From Geobacter sp. OR-1 (GTDB lineage: Bacteria > Desulfobacterota > Desulfuromonadia > Geobacterales > DSM-12255): a stretch of 64,000 nt of DNA. The position numbers and the translations under genes were made by a program. Shown here piece after piece: positions 5,768 to 14,628 of this stretch. The notes beneath the pieces are model-generated. The model saw nothing but the letters and a program-made list of their open reading frames with translations, did no database searches and was not told where the DNA came from. The stretch spans positions 186,001-250,000 of the forward strand of contig NZ_BAZF01000001.1 in NCBI RefSeq assembly GCF_000813145.1, written 5' to 3'. Every line of letters starts with the position of its first letter. Within the stretch, counting starts at the first letter, position 1.

Positions 5768-7351
5768 TTATCGCGTATATGGGAAGAAAAGGACATCCGA
5801 CTTCATGATATGTTCGATTACAACTTTTCCCACCAGGAAATCGAAGAGAGCGGCAGGAGGGCAATCTCCCCGGTCCATCAACGCCTTGAGATACTGGTAT
5901 TCTTCCATAAGCTGACTGTGGAGCTGGGCGTGGAGTTCCAGTTCTGGATAGCCTGCCTGAGCCAAAATCCGCTCCTCGTCGGCGAAATGGCCTTTGATAT
6001 GCGTAAAAAGCTCATCAAGCCGGCTGTTCATTTCGAGGGCGTCGGCTTGAGAAAGGCTCAGATCCAGAAGATTGTTCGACATATCGAAGAGAACGCGATG
6101 CTGCTTATCAATGAGGGCGTTTCCAGATGACCAGGAATCCTGCCACTCAATTTTGATCGCAGCCACTGGCAAATGATCGTTGAGCCCGAACGAGACCACG
6201 CGATTTCGCCCGGTGTTCTTGGCGCGGTACAATGCGTGATCGACTTGCAAAAACAGGTCGTTGCACCCGTCCTGCGGTCGCCACTGTGCTACGCCGAAGC
6301 TCGCGGTTACTGATCCGTCCCACTGAAATTGATGAGAAGCGATAGCCTGCCGAATTTTTTCCGCAATGATCACGGCGCCGGAGAGATCGGTGTGGGGAGC
6401 CATCAGGAGGAACTCCTCTCCGCCCCACCTGAACAAGTTGTCGGGTTCGCGGCACTGGGACTTGCATATGGATGCGACGCACTTCAATACCTCATCGCCC
6501 ACTTGGTGCCCCCGCGTATCGTTGATCTGCTTGAAATGATCCAGATCAAACATTACCAGTGAAAGTGGAATCCCGTATCTCCCCGAACGCTTGATCTCAA
6601 CGGCCAATTTCTCGTCAAGCATATGCCGGTTCAAAAGTCCGGTGAGCGCATCAGTCGTGGCCAGGTCTTGAAGCAACCGGTTTTGCCCCTTCAGCTGCGC
6701 GAGGATCATGGCGTTGTCTATTATCAGGATGACACCAGCCCAGAGAACCATATGGAACGCGGAAAACATCAGCGTATATGTATTCAGGATATTGTTGTCC
6801 ATGAGCTGAGGCGTAGGACTGGTATTGTTTATGATCAGAATGACGCGGACGATGTGAAAGAGAATAAAGCTCAAGGCAACCGCAGTGCCAAAGCGGCGGA
6901 TGGAAGCGGGCAAGGTTTGCGGCAATCTTCGCAGGCAAAGGATGAATTCCGTGGTGGCGATAATTATGAACACCGACGCGAACAGGGGCGGCAAGAAGAA
7001 GCGGACCGGTACAAGTATCGATACGGCGAGGATAGCTGACCATGCTATCTGGTATGCCCAAAAACGATGCGGCCAGGGGCGTTCAAAGCCGAGAGAGGTT
7101 CGCAATCCCCACGACATGCCAAGATGATAGAAAAGCAGCATGTGGTTGGAGATCAGGACGAGCAATAGGTTTTTCCCGCCCGCATAATACATCAGGAGCA
7201 ACCCACCCGCCACTGCCGAGGAAAACGACAGCGCATAGATGGAAAGCCCCCGATCGCGGCGGAAAAGGGCCATAAATGCCACCAATAGGACGAGCGCTAT
7301 TCCATTGACGGCGATGACAAATGAGAGCGTTTGCATATCCATGTCTGACAT
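5768..7351 (-). CDS. membrane diguanylate cyclase with C-terminal hemerythrin domain
   Basis: About 527 residues from ATG 7351 (the frame is open to 7405; ATG 7342 is also possible). The N-terminal third has six or more membrane helices. Then comes a full GGDEF domain (TTDALTGLLNRH, FDLDHFKQINDTRGH, active site RWGGEEF). The last 130 residues form a bacteriohemerythrin domain with the di-iron pattern H...H...E (DKQHRVLF, HIKGHFADEERIL, HAQLHSQLMEEY, EHIMKSD). It should make cyclic di-GMP in response to oxygen or redox state sensed by the di-iron site. The residue that becomes Ser in cGAMP-making Hypr enzymes is Asp here (GHQVGDEVL), so c-di-GMP is the expected product. It is monocistronic. 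Confidence 0.85.
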   Translation of the reverse strand: MSDMDMQTLSFVIAVNGIALVLLVAFMALFRRDRGLSIYALSFSSAVAGGLLLMYYAGGKNLLLVLISNHMLLFYHLGMSWGLRTSLGFERPWPHRFWAYQIAWSAILAVSILVPVRFFLPPLFASVFIIIATTEFILCLRRLPQTLPASIRRFGTAVALSFILFHIVRVILIINNTSPTPQLMDNNILNTYTLMFSAFHMVLWAGVILIIDNAMILAQLKGQNRLLQDLATTDALTGLLNRHMLDEKLAVEIKRSGRYGIPLSLVMFDLDHFKQINDTRGHQVGDEVLKCVASICKSQCREPDNLFRWGGEEFLLMAPHTDLSGAVIIAEKIRQAIASHQFQWDGSVTASFGVAQWRPQDGCNDLFLQVDHALYRAKNTGRNRVVSFGLNDHLPVAAIKIEWQDSWSSGNALIDKQHRVLFDMSNNLLDLSLSQADALEMNSRLDELFTHIKGHFADEERILAQAGYPELELHAQLHSQLMEEYQYLKALMDRGDCPPAALFDFLVGKVVIEHIMKSDVLFFPYTR

Positions 7352-7813
7352 AGCCTTAACGTTCTGCGGTAATGACCATGGGGGGCAAAAGCCCATGGGT
7401 ATCACGTTGAGCGAGTTATTACCTTCGCATGAGCGCCATATGCTTCTTGATCATTCGTCACATGGATATGTTGTTTTTCGGCCAGAAACCTGAAAACTGA
7501 AGATACCTCTGAAAAGACGACAAATTTAGCCGAAAAAACGATGCGTTAAGAAACACTACGAAAATGTGCCATCAACATAAGCAGCTGCGCTCTCCCACGT
7601 TGTCGCGACACGAAGTCGCTGATCGGTCTCAGGCCGTACCCATTTGACAAACCATCAGGCTTGGATATCCTTAACAATGTAAAATCATACGAAAATCCAA
7701 GGAAAATCGATAACCAGGCCCCTGTGAATTCCGTAATTCAGGAGCCGACAATGTGCAAGATGAGATCAACACGTTAACTGCAAGGGTTAAAGGATTGTTC
7801 CGAGGAGGGAAAC
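7352..7813. other. intergenic region, no gene seen
   Basis: About 460 bases between the diguanylate cyclase start and the next gene. Both strands have only short frames without ribosome binding sites. An imperfect palindrome GAATTCCGTAATTC lies near 7727-7740. I see no terminator with a T-run and no recognisable riboswitch. Promoters for both flanking genes presumably lie here, but none is clear. Confidence 0.4.
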
Positions 7814-8251
7814 ATGAACTGTTTTGCATGCGACGGAGAGATCAAAGGCGGGTACAAGGTCATATATTGTGTACCCGAGCATCATACCAGGGAGGAGCTG
7901 AAGGAGTCCGGGGGGATCCTGGGCAAGTTGATTAACCGGGTCGGGGGCCCGGGAAAATTCGATATCAAAATAGAACAGGGAAGGCATGTCGGACGGCTCG
8001 ACCGTTTTATCGGCGTTTCCCCGAAAACAAAGCAATATACGAGGTGGCGCGAGGTAAAGAAGCCCAAGGCAAGCAAGAAGGGGATCTTCGGTTCCATTTT
8101 CGGGGCGGATAACGTTTATGCGTGCTACCTGCACGTTACCTGTTACGCGATATATGCCGTTGCCAAGGAAGAAAAGCTGCTGACGAACAACTTCTTCCAT
8201 GGCTTCACCCCTCCTGATGAACCTGATGCCGGGAACCTCAGAGAGGTCTAG
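7814..8251 (+). CDS. hypothetical protein with N-terminal CxxC
   Basis: ATG 7814 has a strong GAGGAGGGAA ribosome binding site. The 145-residue product begins MNCFACDGEIKGGYKV, a CxxC that may bind zinc with the later pair in CYLHVTC (about residues 115-121). There is no signal peptide. The middle is basic (TRWREVKKPKASKKG). I do not recognise the family. The following gene, 43 bases downstream, also has an AGGAGG site, so the two may be cotranscribed. Confidence 0.6.
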   Translation: MNCFACDGEIKGGYKVIYCVPEHHTREELKESGGILGKLINRVGGPGKFDIKIEQGRHVGRLDRFIGVSPKTKQYTRWREVKKPKASKKGIFGSIFGADNVYACYLHVTCYAIYAVAKEEKLLTNNFFHGFTPPDEPDAGNLREV

Positions 8252-8294
8252 CCCGGATCAGGCTACAACCAGATCCCAAACAGGAGGGAAAACC

Positions 8295-8838
8295 ATGAAC
8301 ATGACCCGGCTTGCTCCCCGTTTGTTTTTTGCGATCATGATGACCACCGTGACATTCTGCTTCAATCCCATTATTGCGGCGGCGGGGCAAAACCCTGCCG
8401 GTCATGAATTCAGAGATCCATACAAAGGGGGCACGCGGCTTCCTGAGGGAGGGGGCGAGCCTGGCAAGGCGTATATGGCATTGATCGACGCTGTGTATTA
8501 AAAAAGATCATGCGCAGATCTGCAAATTGATAACCGATGGTGATGGCGAAGCCCTGGCCCAGTGCCTTAAGAACAAGGAGATGTCTCAAGGGGTCGTCTT
8601 TCTGTTGGGAAGCCCCAAGAGCCACAGAGTTGCAGACGGATCGATGAAAGGGGACGAGGCAACACTTGACGTCGCCTACAGCTGGGCAGATATGCCGGAA
8701 TCATACGGATTTGTCGTCATGAAACAACTGAAGGGAAAGTGGTTTATTTCTTCATTCGGGGGCTCAGGCAGCACCGATATCGATGTCCAGGCGAGTGGAA
8801 CCGTGGATCTCGGCGCACCGGTCACTCCAGCTCCATGA
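8295..8838 (+). pseudogene. exported hypothetical protein with a frameshift
   Basis: ATG 8295 follows AGGAGG. Frame one encodes a signal peptide (RLFFAIMMTTVTFCF) and runs to TAA 8499-8501 after LIDAVY. Directly after, another frame continues with KKDHAQICKLITDGDGEALA and runs to 8838, ending with FVVMKQLKGKWFISSF and a Gly/Ser-rich tail. Removing one T at 8498-8499, next to six As, joins the two into one plausible protein of about 180 residues. Either the gene is recently broken or the base call is wrong. No family recognised. Its 3' end overlaps the convergent acetyltransferase gene by 17 bases. Confidence 0.6.
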
Positions 8839-9274
8839 GCATGGCGATCTCATCGCAGTCGGGGAACTTAGCGCACTTGATGCAGTCGCCCCAGACCTTG
8901 TGCGGCAGTTCGGACTTGTCCACGATCCGGAACCCGAACCGGGCAAAGAAATCCGGCTTGTAGGTGAGGCAGAAGACCCGTTTCAGCCCGATCGCCCTGG
9001 CCTCGTCGATACAGGCCTGCACCACCTGCGTCCCTACCCCCTTGCGGCCCGCCTCCTCTGAGACTGCTACGGAACGCACCTCGGCCAGATCTTCCCAGAC
9101 CACATGCAGTGCGGAGGCGCCGAGCAGCACGCCATCCTCCTCGACCACGTAGAAGTCGCGCATCGATTCATACAGCTCGGAAAGGGAACGGGACAGCATG
9201 TCACCCTTACCGGCATAATGGGCCAGCAGTTTCTGGATCGGTTTGATATCGCTAATTTGTGCCTTGCGCAGCAT
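8822..9274 (-). CDS. short N-acetyltransferase (S-NAGS/ArgA-like GNAT)
   Basis: The 150-residue GNAT protein has the acetyl-CoA loop VAVSEEAGRKGVGTQVV and the C-terminal pattern SELPHKVWGDCIKCAKF. The latter is typical of the short N-acetylglutamate synthases (the Rv2747-like group) found in bacteria that lack full-length ArgA. The expected reaction is acetylation of glutamate, first step of arginine synthesis. The ATG at 9274 lies inside the 3' end of recN (overlap 23 bases), so it is probably translated from the recN message. Assignment within GNATs is by motif, so the substrate is likely but not certain. Confidence 0.7.
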   Translation of the reverse strand: MLRKAQISDIKPIQKLLAHYAGKGDMLSRSLSELYESMRDFYVVEEDGVLLGASALHVVWEDLAEVRSVAVSEEAGRKGVGTQVVQACIDEARAIGLKRVFCLTYKPDFFARFGFRIVDKSELPHKVWGDCIKCAKFPDCDEIAMLMELE

Positions 9275-10934
9275 GAAGTTCGGCCTCCTTGATCAGTTCC
9301 CGGGCATGGCCCCTCGTAGTATCGGTAATACTGACGCCGCCGAGCATGCGGGCCATCTCGTTTACTCGTTCTTCCCCTTCCAGCAGGACCATCCTGGTGA
9401 TAGTTCTGCCGCTCTCCTGGAGCTTTTCCACCCGGAAATGGCTGTCCGCAAATGCCGCCACCTGCGGCAGATGGGTGATGCAGAGCACCTGCTGGCCAAC
9501 GGCCACATGCTTGAGCTTTCGGCCGACCTGTGCCGAAGTGGCGCCGCCGATGCCGGTGTCGACCTCGTCGAAAACGAGCGTCGGCACGTCGCTTTCCGGG
9601 TGAAGCTGTTTAAGCGCCAACATCAGGCGGGAAAGCTCACCGCCGGAAGCCACGCGGGCCAGGGGCCGCGGCGGCTCGCCCGGGTTGGGGGAAAACAGGA
9701 ATTCGACCCGATCAAGGCCGGTCGGCCTCGGATCGGCCAACGGTTCCATGGCGACCTCGAACTGGGCGTTCGGCATGGAGAGTTCGGCAAGCTCACGCTT
9801 CATCGCCTCGGCCAGCCGTAGCGCTGCCGCCCGCCTTGCCTCAGAGAGCCGCAGACCGGCTTGCGTCATCTTACCGGAAAGCTCGGCCAGCCGCTCTTCC
9901 AGCCCGCCCCGCGCTTCCGCCGAATTCCGGAGCAATGCCAGCTCCTGCCCCACCTGCTCGCCATAGTCGAGGACCTCGGCCAGGGTAGCGCCGTATTTCC
10001 GCTTCAGCCGGCTGATCAGATCGAGCCGGTCATCAACCTGGGCCAGGCGGTCCGGATCGGACTCGATCCGGGCCGAATAATCGCGCAGGGCGAGCGCTAC
10101 ATCCTCCAGCCGCGCATAGGCGTCGTCCAGTGATTCGCGCAGCGGCACCAGGGCCGGGTCGAACGGTTCCGCGTCGCAAATGGCGGCAATGGTACGGCGC
10201 AACTGGCCCAAAAGCGCCCCTTCACCGGCATAAACCGTCTCGTAACCGCCGCGGCTGGCACTGAACAATTTGCCGCTATGGGTCAGGATCGTGCGCTCGG
10301 CCTCAAGCTCTTCCTCTTCGTCGCTCTGCAGCGACGCCTTGGTGATCTCATCCAGCTGGAAAGAGAGCAGGTCGATCCGGTGTTCCCGGTCCCGTTCCCC
10401 CTCTTCCAGAGCCTTCAGCTGGTCCGCTGTATGCCGGTATTCCGCATAGAGGGCGCTGAATTCGGCCCTGAGCGGGTCAGACCCGGCAAAGCCGTCCAGC
10501 ATCAGGAGATGGTTTTCCGGCCGCAGCAGGGTCTGCGATTCGTGCTGGCCGTAGATATTGATCAGCCTCCGGGAGACCTCACCCAGGAGAGCCGCGGTGG
10601 AAAGGCTGCCGCCGATGAAGACCCGGTTCCTGCCGCTGGCCGCGACAACACGCTTGACCAGCAGTTCGCCGTTCGCCTCGATGCCGGCCTCGGCCAGCAT
10701 GGCATCGAGATCCGGACTCTCCGAGAGGTCGAAAACCGCCTCCACCGTCGCCTCATCGGCCCCGGCCCGGATCAGCTCCGCCGAGGCGCGGCCGCCGAGC
10801 AGCAGCTCTACGGCATCGATGATGATCGACTTCCCAGCCCCGGTCTCGCCGGTCAGGATATTGAGCCCGGCCCCGAACGAGACATGCAGGGAATCGATGA
10901 TGGCGATGTTCTTGATGTTAAGGTCGGTCAGCAT
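9252..10934 (-). CDS. recN: DNA repair protein RecN
   Basis: This 560-residue SMC-like ATPase has a Walker A (LTGETGAGKSIIIDAV, residues 28-43) and long coiled-coil arms in the middle. The C-terminal ABC signature is ASGGELSRLMLALKQ and the Walker B is TLVFDEVDTGIGG. RecN acts early in double-strand-break repair with RecA. Length is normal. It is downstream of nadK on the same strand, separated by a 123-bp palindromic repeat, an arrangement (nadK-recN) common in many bacteria. The argA-like gene overlaps its 3' end. No SOS-type operator was identified with confidence upstream. Confidence 0.95.
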   Translation of the reverse strand: MLTDLNIKNIAIIDSLHVSFGAGLNILTGETGAGKSIIIDAVELLLGGRASAELIRAGADEATVEAVFDLSESPDLDAMLAEAGIEANGELLVKRVVAASGRNRVFIGGSLSTAALLGEVSRRLINIYGQHESQTLLRPENHLLMLDGFAGSDPLRAEFSALYAEYRHTADQLKALEEGERDREHRIDLLSFQLDEITKASLQSDEEEELEAERTILTHSGKLFSASRGGYETVYAGEGALLGQLRRTIAAICDAEPFDPALVPLRESLDDAYARLEDVALALRDYSARIESDPDRLAQVDDRLDLISRLKRKYGATLAEVLDYGEQVGQELALLRNSAEARGGLEERLAELSGKMTQAGLRLSEARRAAALRLAEAMKRELAELSMPNAQFEVAMEPLADPRPTGLDRVEFLFSPNPGEPPRPLARVASGGELSRLMLALKQLHPESDVPTLVFDEVDTGIGGATSAQVGRKLKHVAVGQQVLCITHLPQVAAFADSHFRVEKLQESGRTITRMVLLEGEERVNEMARMLGGVSITDTTRGHARELIKEAELHAAQGTN

Positions 10935-10958
10935 AGTTTATTTGGATATACCATATTT

Positions 10959-11081
10959 GATTCGCGATCAAAAATGCCCGGATGCAAGGCGTCAAGGAGC
11001 GAGGAGTGAGGCGTACATCAGTACGCCGCAGCGACGAGCGACGCAGACAACACCGCAGATGGGTGTTTTTCATCGCGAATC
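10959..11081. repeat. 123-bp palindromic dispersed repeat, copy 1
   Basis: The element begins GATTCGCGATCAAAAA and ends TTTTTCATCGCGAATC, so its ends are inverted repeats. Its centre is a hairpin GCGTAC-ATCA-GTACGC. Core words ATGCAAGGCG, GAGGAGTGAGGCGTAC and AACACCGCAGATGG recur in the same order and spacing in the copy at 49421-49543, which is also 123 bp. It lies between nadK and recN, and its right end overlaps the nadK stop codon by 2 bases. Probably a REP/MITE-like non-coding element. Confidence 0.75.
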
Positions 11082-11937
11082 ATCTTTCGCCCCATTTGAG
11101 TTTGGTGCGTAACACCTCGAAAAAATCCCGCTTGTTTGACATGACGAGGTGCGAGTAGTGCCGGGCGCGGCGCACATGGATCAGGTCGCCGCTCTTCAGT
11201 TCCACCCCTACCTGGCCGTCCAGGGTCAGATAGACATCCTCGTCATCCAGGGAAGAGACCATGATGCTTACCAGGGAGTCGTTCCCAACGACGATGGGAC
11301 GGTTGGTAAGGGTATGCGGGCAGATCGGCGTTATGGCAATGCAGTTGAGCGACGGATGGATTATCGCCCCGCCAGCCGACAACGAATAGCCGGTGGAGCC
11401 GGTCGGCGTCGAAATTATGAGACCGTCGGCCTTGAAAGTCGTCAGGTAGTGGCTGTCGACCCTGGTATCAAGGTCGACGATCCTGGCCAGGGCGCCCTTG
11501 TTGATCACCACGTCGTTCAGGACCTGATGGCAGGCGATCTCGGCCCCGCCCCGCTCAATCGTGCAATCGAGCATCATCCGCTCGGACAGCTTGAACTTAC
11601 CCCGGAGGCAGTCGGAAAGCATCGGGTACAGCTCGGGCACGGTGATTTCGGTAAGGAAACCGAGGCTGCCGAGGTTGACCCCGAGAATCGGGATATTCCG
11701 GCCGCCGATCAGCCGGGCCGCGGAGATCAGGGTGCCGTCTCCCCCAAGCACCACCACCAGATCGGCAAGTTCCGGAAAACGGGCCGATTCGATCCCGTTG
11801 GGATAAAGCAGATGGCGCGCCAGGTGAGCCTCGACCAACGGCTCTACCCCCTGGGCGGAGAGCCACTCGATCAGTTCGCCGGCCACCCCCTGACAGCGGG
11901 GATCGTGGACTTTGGCAATAATGGCAACCCGTTTCAT
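11080..11937 (-). CDS. nadK: NAD kinase
   Basis: The 285-residue product has the NAD-kinase motif VVVLGGDGTLISAAR (about residues 61-75) and the conserved TPTGSTGYSLSAGG segment that contacts NAD. It phosphorylates NAD to NADP in the cytoplasm. Length is normal for bacterial NadK. It is the first gene of a minus-strand nadK-recN unit. The start ATG 11937 is followed closely by the beta-alpha-beta beginning RVAIIAKVHDPRC. It is divergent from glgP, sharing about 140 bases of promoter region. Confidence 0.95.
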   Translation of the reverse strand: MKRVAIIAKVHDPRCQGVAGELIEWLSAQGVEPLVEAHLARHLLYPNGIESARFPELADLVVVLGGDGTLISAARLIGGRNIPILGVNLGSLGFLTEITVPELYPMLSDCLRGKFKLSERMMLDCTIERGGAEIACHQVLNDVVINKGALARIVDLDTRVDSHYLTTFKADGLIISTPTGSTGYSLSAGGAIIHPSLNCIAITPICPHTLTNRPIVVGNDSLVSIMVSSLDDEDVYLTLDGQVGVELKSGDLIHVRRARHYSHLVMSNKRDFFEVLRTKLKWGER

Positions 11938-12079
11938 TCTTTCTCCCGTGCAAATAACACTTATGAAAAATTAATATCAGAGTTCATTTTTACTGTCCAA
12001 TGGAAATTCCGGAGACAGAGGCTATAATGTATCCACCGGTCGCTTCATCTGCCTCAATTCAACAAGCAGAGGTCATCAC

Positions 12080-14614
12080 ATGTCGGAACTCCCGCAGGAG
12101 CCCATGGAATCAGCCGAACTCGACAGCATGATGCTGACGATCAAGTCATTTCTGGAACATCTGGAATACACCCTCGGTAAGGACAAGTATTCCGCTGTCA
12201 GATACGACATCTACAACGCCCTTGCCTATGCAGTGCGGGACCGGATGGTCGAACGGTGGCTGGACACGCAGCAGGCCTACTATAACAGCGACCAGAAGCG
12301 CGTCTACTATATCTCCATGGAGTTTCTGATGGGAAGGACCCTGGAGAACAGCCTGATAAACCTGGGGCTCTACGATGAGTTCAAAGAAGCGATGACCAAC
12401 CTGGGGTACGATTTCGACATGATCGTGGACGACGAACAGGACGCCGGGCTCGGCAACGGCGGTCTGGGGAGACTGGCCGCCTGTTTTCTGGACTCCATGG
12501 CAACCATGTCGATACCGGCATACGGTTATGGCATCCGTTACGAATACGGCATCTTCCGCCAGAAGATTATCGATGGCGCGCAGGTGGAGCGCCCCGACAA
12601 CTGGCTCCGTTATCGGAACCCCTGGGAAATGGACCGCCAGGAGCACCTGCACCCGGTAAAATTCTACGGAAGGGTGGTTACCACTACCAACCGCGAGGGG
12701 CGCACCGAGCAAAACTGGGTGGACACCGAAGAGGTCATGGCAATGGCCTATGACACCCCGATCCCCGGCTACCGGAACACGACGGTCAACACCATGCGGC
12801 TCTGGAGCGCCAAGTCGAGCCGCGAATTCGACCTGAAATTTTTCAACGAGGGAAACTACATCCGGGCAGTGGAAAAAAAGATGCTGTCCGAGAACATCTC
12901 CAAGGTCCTCTACCCTGCCGACAATGTCATCGAAGGAAAGGAGCTACGGTTCAAGCAGGAGTATTTTCTGGCCTCAGCCACTGTCCACGATGTCATCTAC
13001 CGGTTCAAGAAGATGCACTCCGATCTGCGCCTGCTCCCCGACAAGGTCGCAATCCAGCTCAACGACACCCACCCCGCCCTGGCAATCCCGGAACTGATGC
13101 GGGTCCTCATCGACCTTGAGGGGCTCGAATGGGCGGATGCCTGGTCGATAACCAACCGCATCTTTGCCTACACCAACCACACCATTCTGCCCGAGGCGCT
13201 GGAAAAGTGGCCGATCTGGTTTTTCGAGCAGATCCTCCCCAGACACCTGCTGATCATCTACGAGATCAACAACCGGTTTCTGGAAGAGGTCCGGCTGCGG
13301 TTCCCGGGTGATACCGGCAAACTGGAGCGGATGTCGCTGATCGAAGAGAACTGGGAGCGGAAGGTCAGGATGGCGAATCTCTGCATCGTTGCCAGCCATT
13401 CGGTCAACGGCGTTGCCGCCCTTCATTCCGAGATCCTGAAAACAAACCTGTTCCGCGATTTTTTCGAGATGTACCCGGAGCGGTTCAACAACAAGACCAA
13501 CGGCATCACCCAGCGCCGCTGGCTCAAGAAATCCAATCCGCTGCTGTCGGATCTTATCAGCGAAAAACTGGGTGAAGGGTGGATAACCGACCTGTATGAA
13601 CTCCGGAATCTGATCCCCCTTGCCGAAGATCCGGACTTTGTCGGCCGATGGCAGGCGGTCAAAAAGACGAACAAGCAGCAGCTGGCGAGCTACATTGCCC
13701 GCCATAACTGTATCAAGGTGGACGAGGACTCGCTCTTCGACTGCCAGGTGAAGCGGATCCACGAATACAAGCGACAGCTGCTGAACGTGCTCCATATCAT
13801 CACCATGTATAACCGGATCAAGGACAATCCGGATATCGACATCGTCCCCAGAACGTTCATATTCAGCGGCAAGGCAGCACCGTCGTATTACATCGCCAAG
13901 TTGATCATCAACCTGATCAACTGTGTCGGTCATGTCGTCAACAATGACCCGGATGTCAGGGACCGGCTCAAGGTTGTCTTCCTGGCCAATTACGGCGTAT
14001 CGCTTGCAGAAAAGATCTTCCCGGCCGCCGACCTCTCCGAGCAGATCTCGACCGCCGGAACCGAGGCATCCGGGACCGGCAACATGAAATTCGCCCTCAA
14101 CGGGGCACTCACCATCGGCACCCTGGACGGGGCCAACATCGAGATGATGGAGGAGATCGGCCGGGACAACATGTTCATTTTCGGGCTCACCACCCCGGAG
14201 GTGCAGGATCTCCGCACCAGGGGGTACAACCCGAGGGATTACTACCTCCGCAACCCGGAATTGAAAAAGGTGATCGACATGATCTCCGGTGGCGCCTTCT
14301 CGCCCGACAATCACGACCAGTTCAAACCGATTGCGGATTCGCTGCTCAACCAGGGCGACAACTACATGCTGCTCGCCGATTACAGTTCTTACGTCGCCTG
14401 CCAGGACCGGGTGAGCGACCTGTATCGCGACCGGCAGGCCTGGGCTGCCAAATCTATCATCAACACGGCCTGCATGGGGAAATTCTCCAGCGACCGGACC
14501 ATCGCCGAATACGCCGAGGAGATCTGGGACGTCAAGACCCTGGCGGTTGAAGCCACGGTACAGCACTGCCTGCATGAAGGTCTTTGCATCGACCACAAGG
14601 ACCGGACCAAGTGA
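12080..14614 (+). CDS. glgP: glycogen/alpha-glucan phosphorylase
   Basis: 844 residues, normal for GT35 phosphorylases. Visible are the glucan-site region [20 protein letters not shown] and the pyridoxal-phosphate lysine in [20 protein letters not shown] (about residues 660-680). It releases glucose-1-phosphate from storage glycogen or maltodextrin in the cytoplasm. ATG 12080 is preceded by AGAGG. rarA follows 14 bases downstream on the same strand, so the two may share a transcript although their functions are unrelated. Confidence 0.95.
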   Translation: MSELPQEPMESAELDSMMLTIKSFLEHLEYTLGKDKYSAVRYDIYNALAYAVRDRMVERWLDTQQAYYNSDQKRVYYISMEFLMGRTLENSLINLGLYDEFKEAMTNLGYDFDMIVDDEQDAGLGNGGLGRLAACFLDSMATMSIPAYGYGIRYEYGIFRQKIIDGAQVERPDNWLRYRNPWEMDRQEHLHPVKFYGRVVTTTNREGRTEQNWVDTEEVMAMAYDTPIPGYRNTTVNTMRLWSAKSSREFDLKFFNEGNYIRAVEKKMLSENISKVLYPADNVIEGKELRFKQEYFLASATVHDVIYRFKKMHSDLRLLPDKVAIQLNDTHPALAIPELMRVLIDLEGLEWADAWSITNRIFAYTNHTILPEALEKWPIWFFEQILPRHLLIIYEINNRFLEEVRLRFPGDTGKLERMSLIEENWERKVRMANLCIVASHSVNGVAALHSEILKTNLFRDFFEMYPERFNNKTNGITQRRWLKKSNPLLSDLISEKLGEGWITDLYELRNLIPLAEDPDFVGRWQAVKKTNKQQLASYIARHNCIKVDEDSLFDCQVKRIHEYKRQLLNVLHIITMYNRIKDNPDIDIVPRTFIFSGKAAPSYYIAKLIINLINCVGHVVNNDPDVRDRLKVVFLANYGVSLAEKIFPAADLSEQISTAGTEASGTGNMKFALNGALTIGTLDGANIEMMEEIGRDNMFIFGLTTPEVQDLRTRGYNPRDYYLRNPELKKVIDMISGGAFSPDNHDQFKPIADSLLNQGDNYMLLADYSSYVACQDRVSDLYRDRQAWAAKSIINTACMGKFSSDRTIAEYAEEIWDVKTLAVEATVQHCLHEGLCIDHKDRTK

Positions 14615-14628
14615 ACGGTGCCTGCTGA

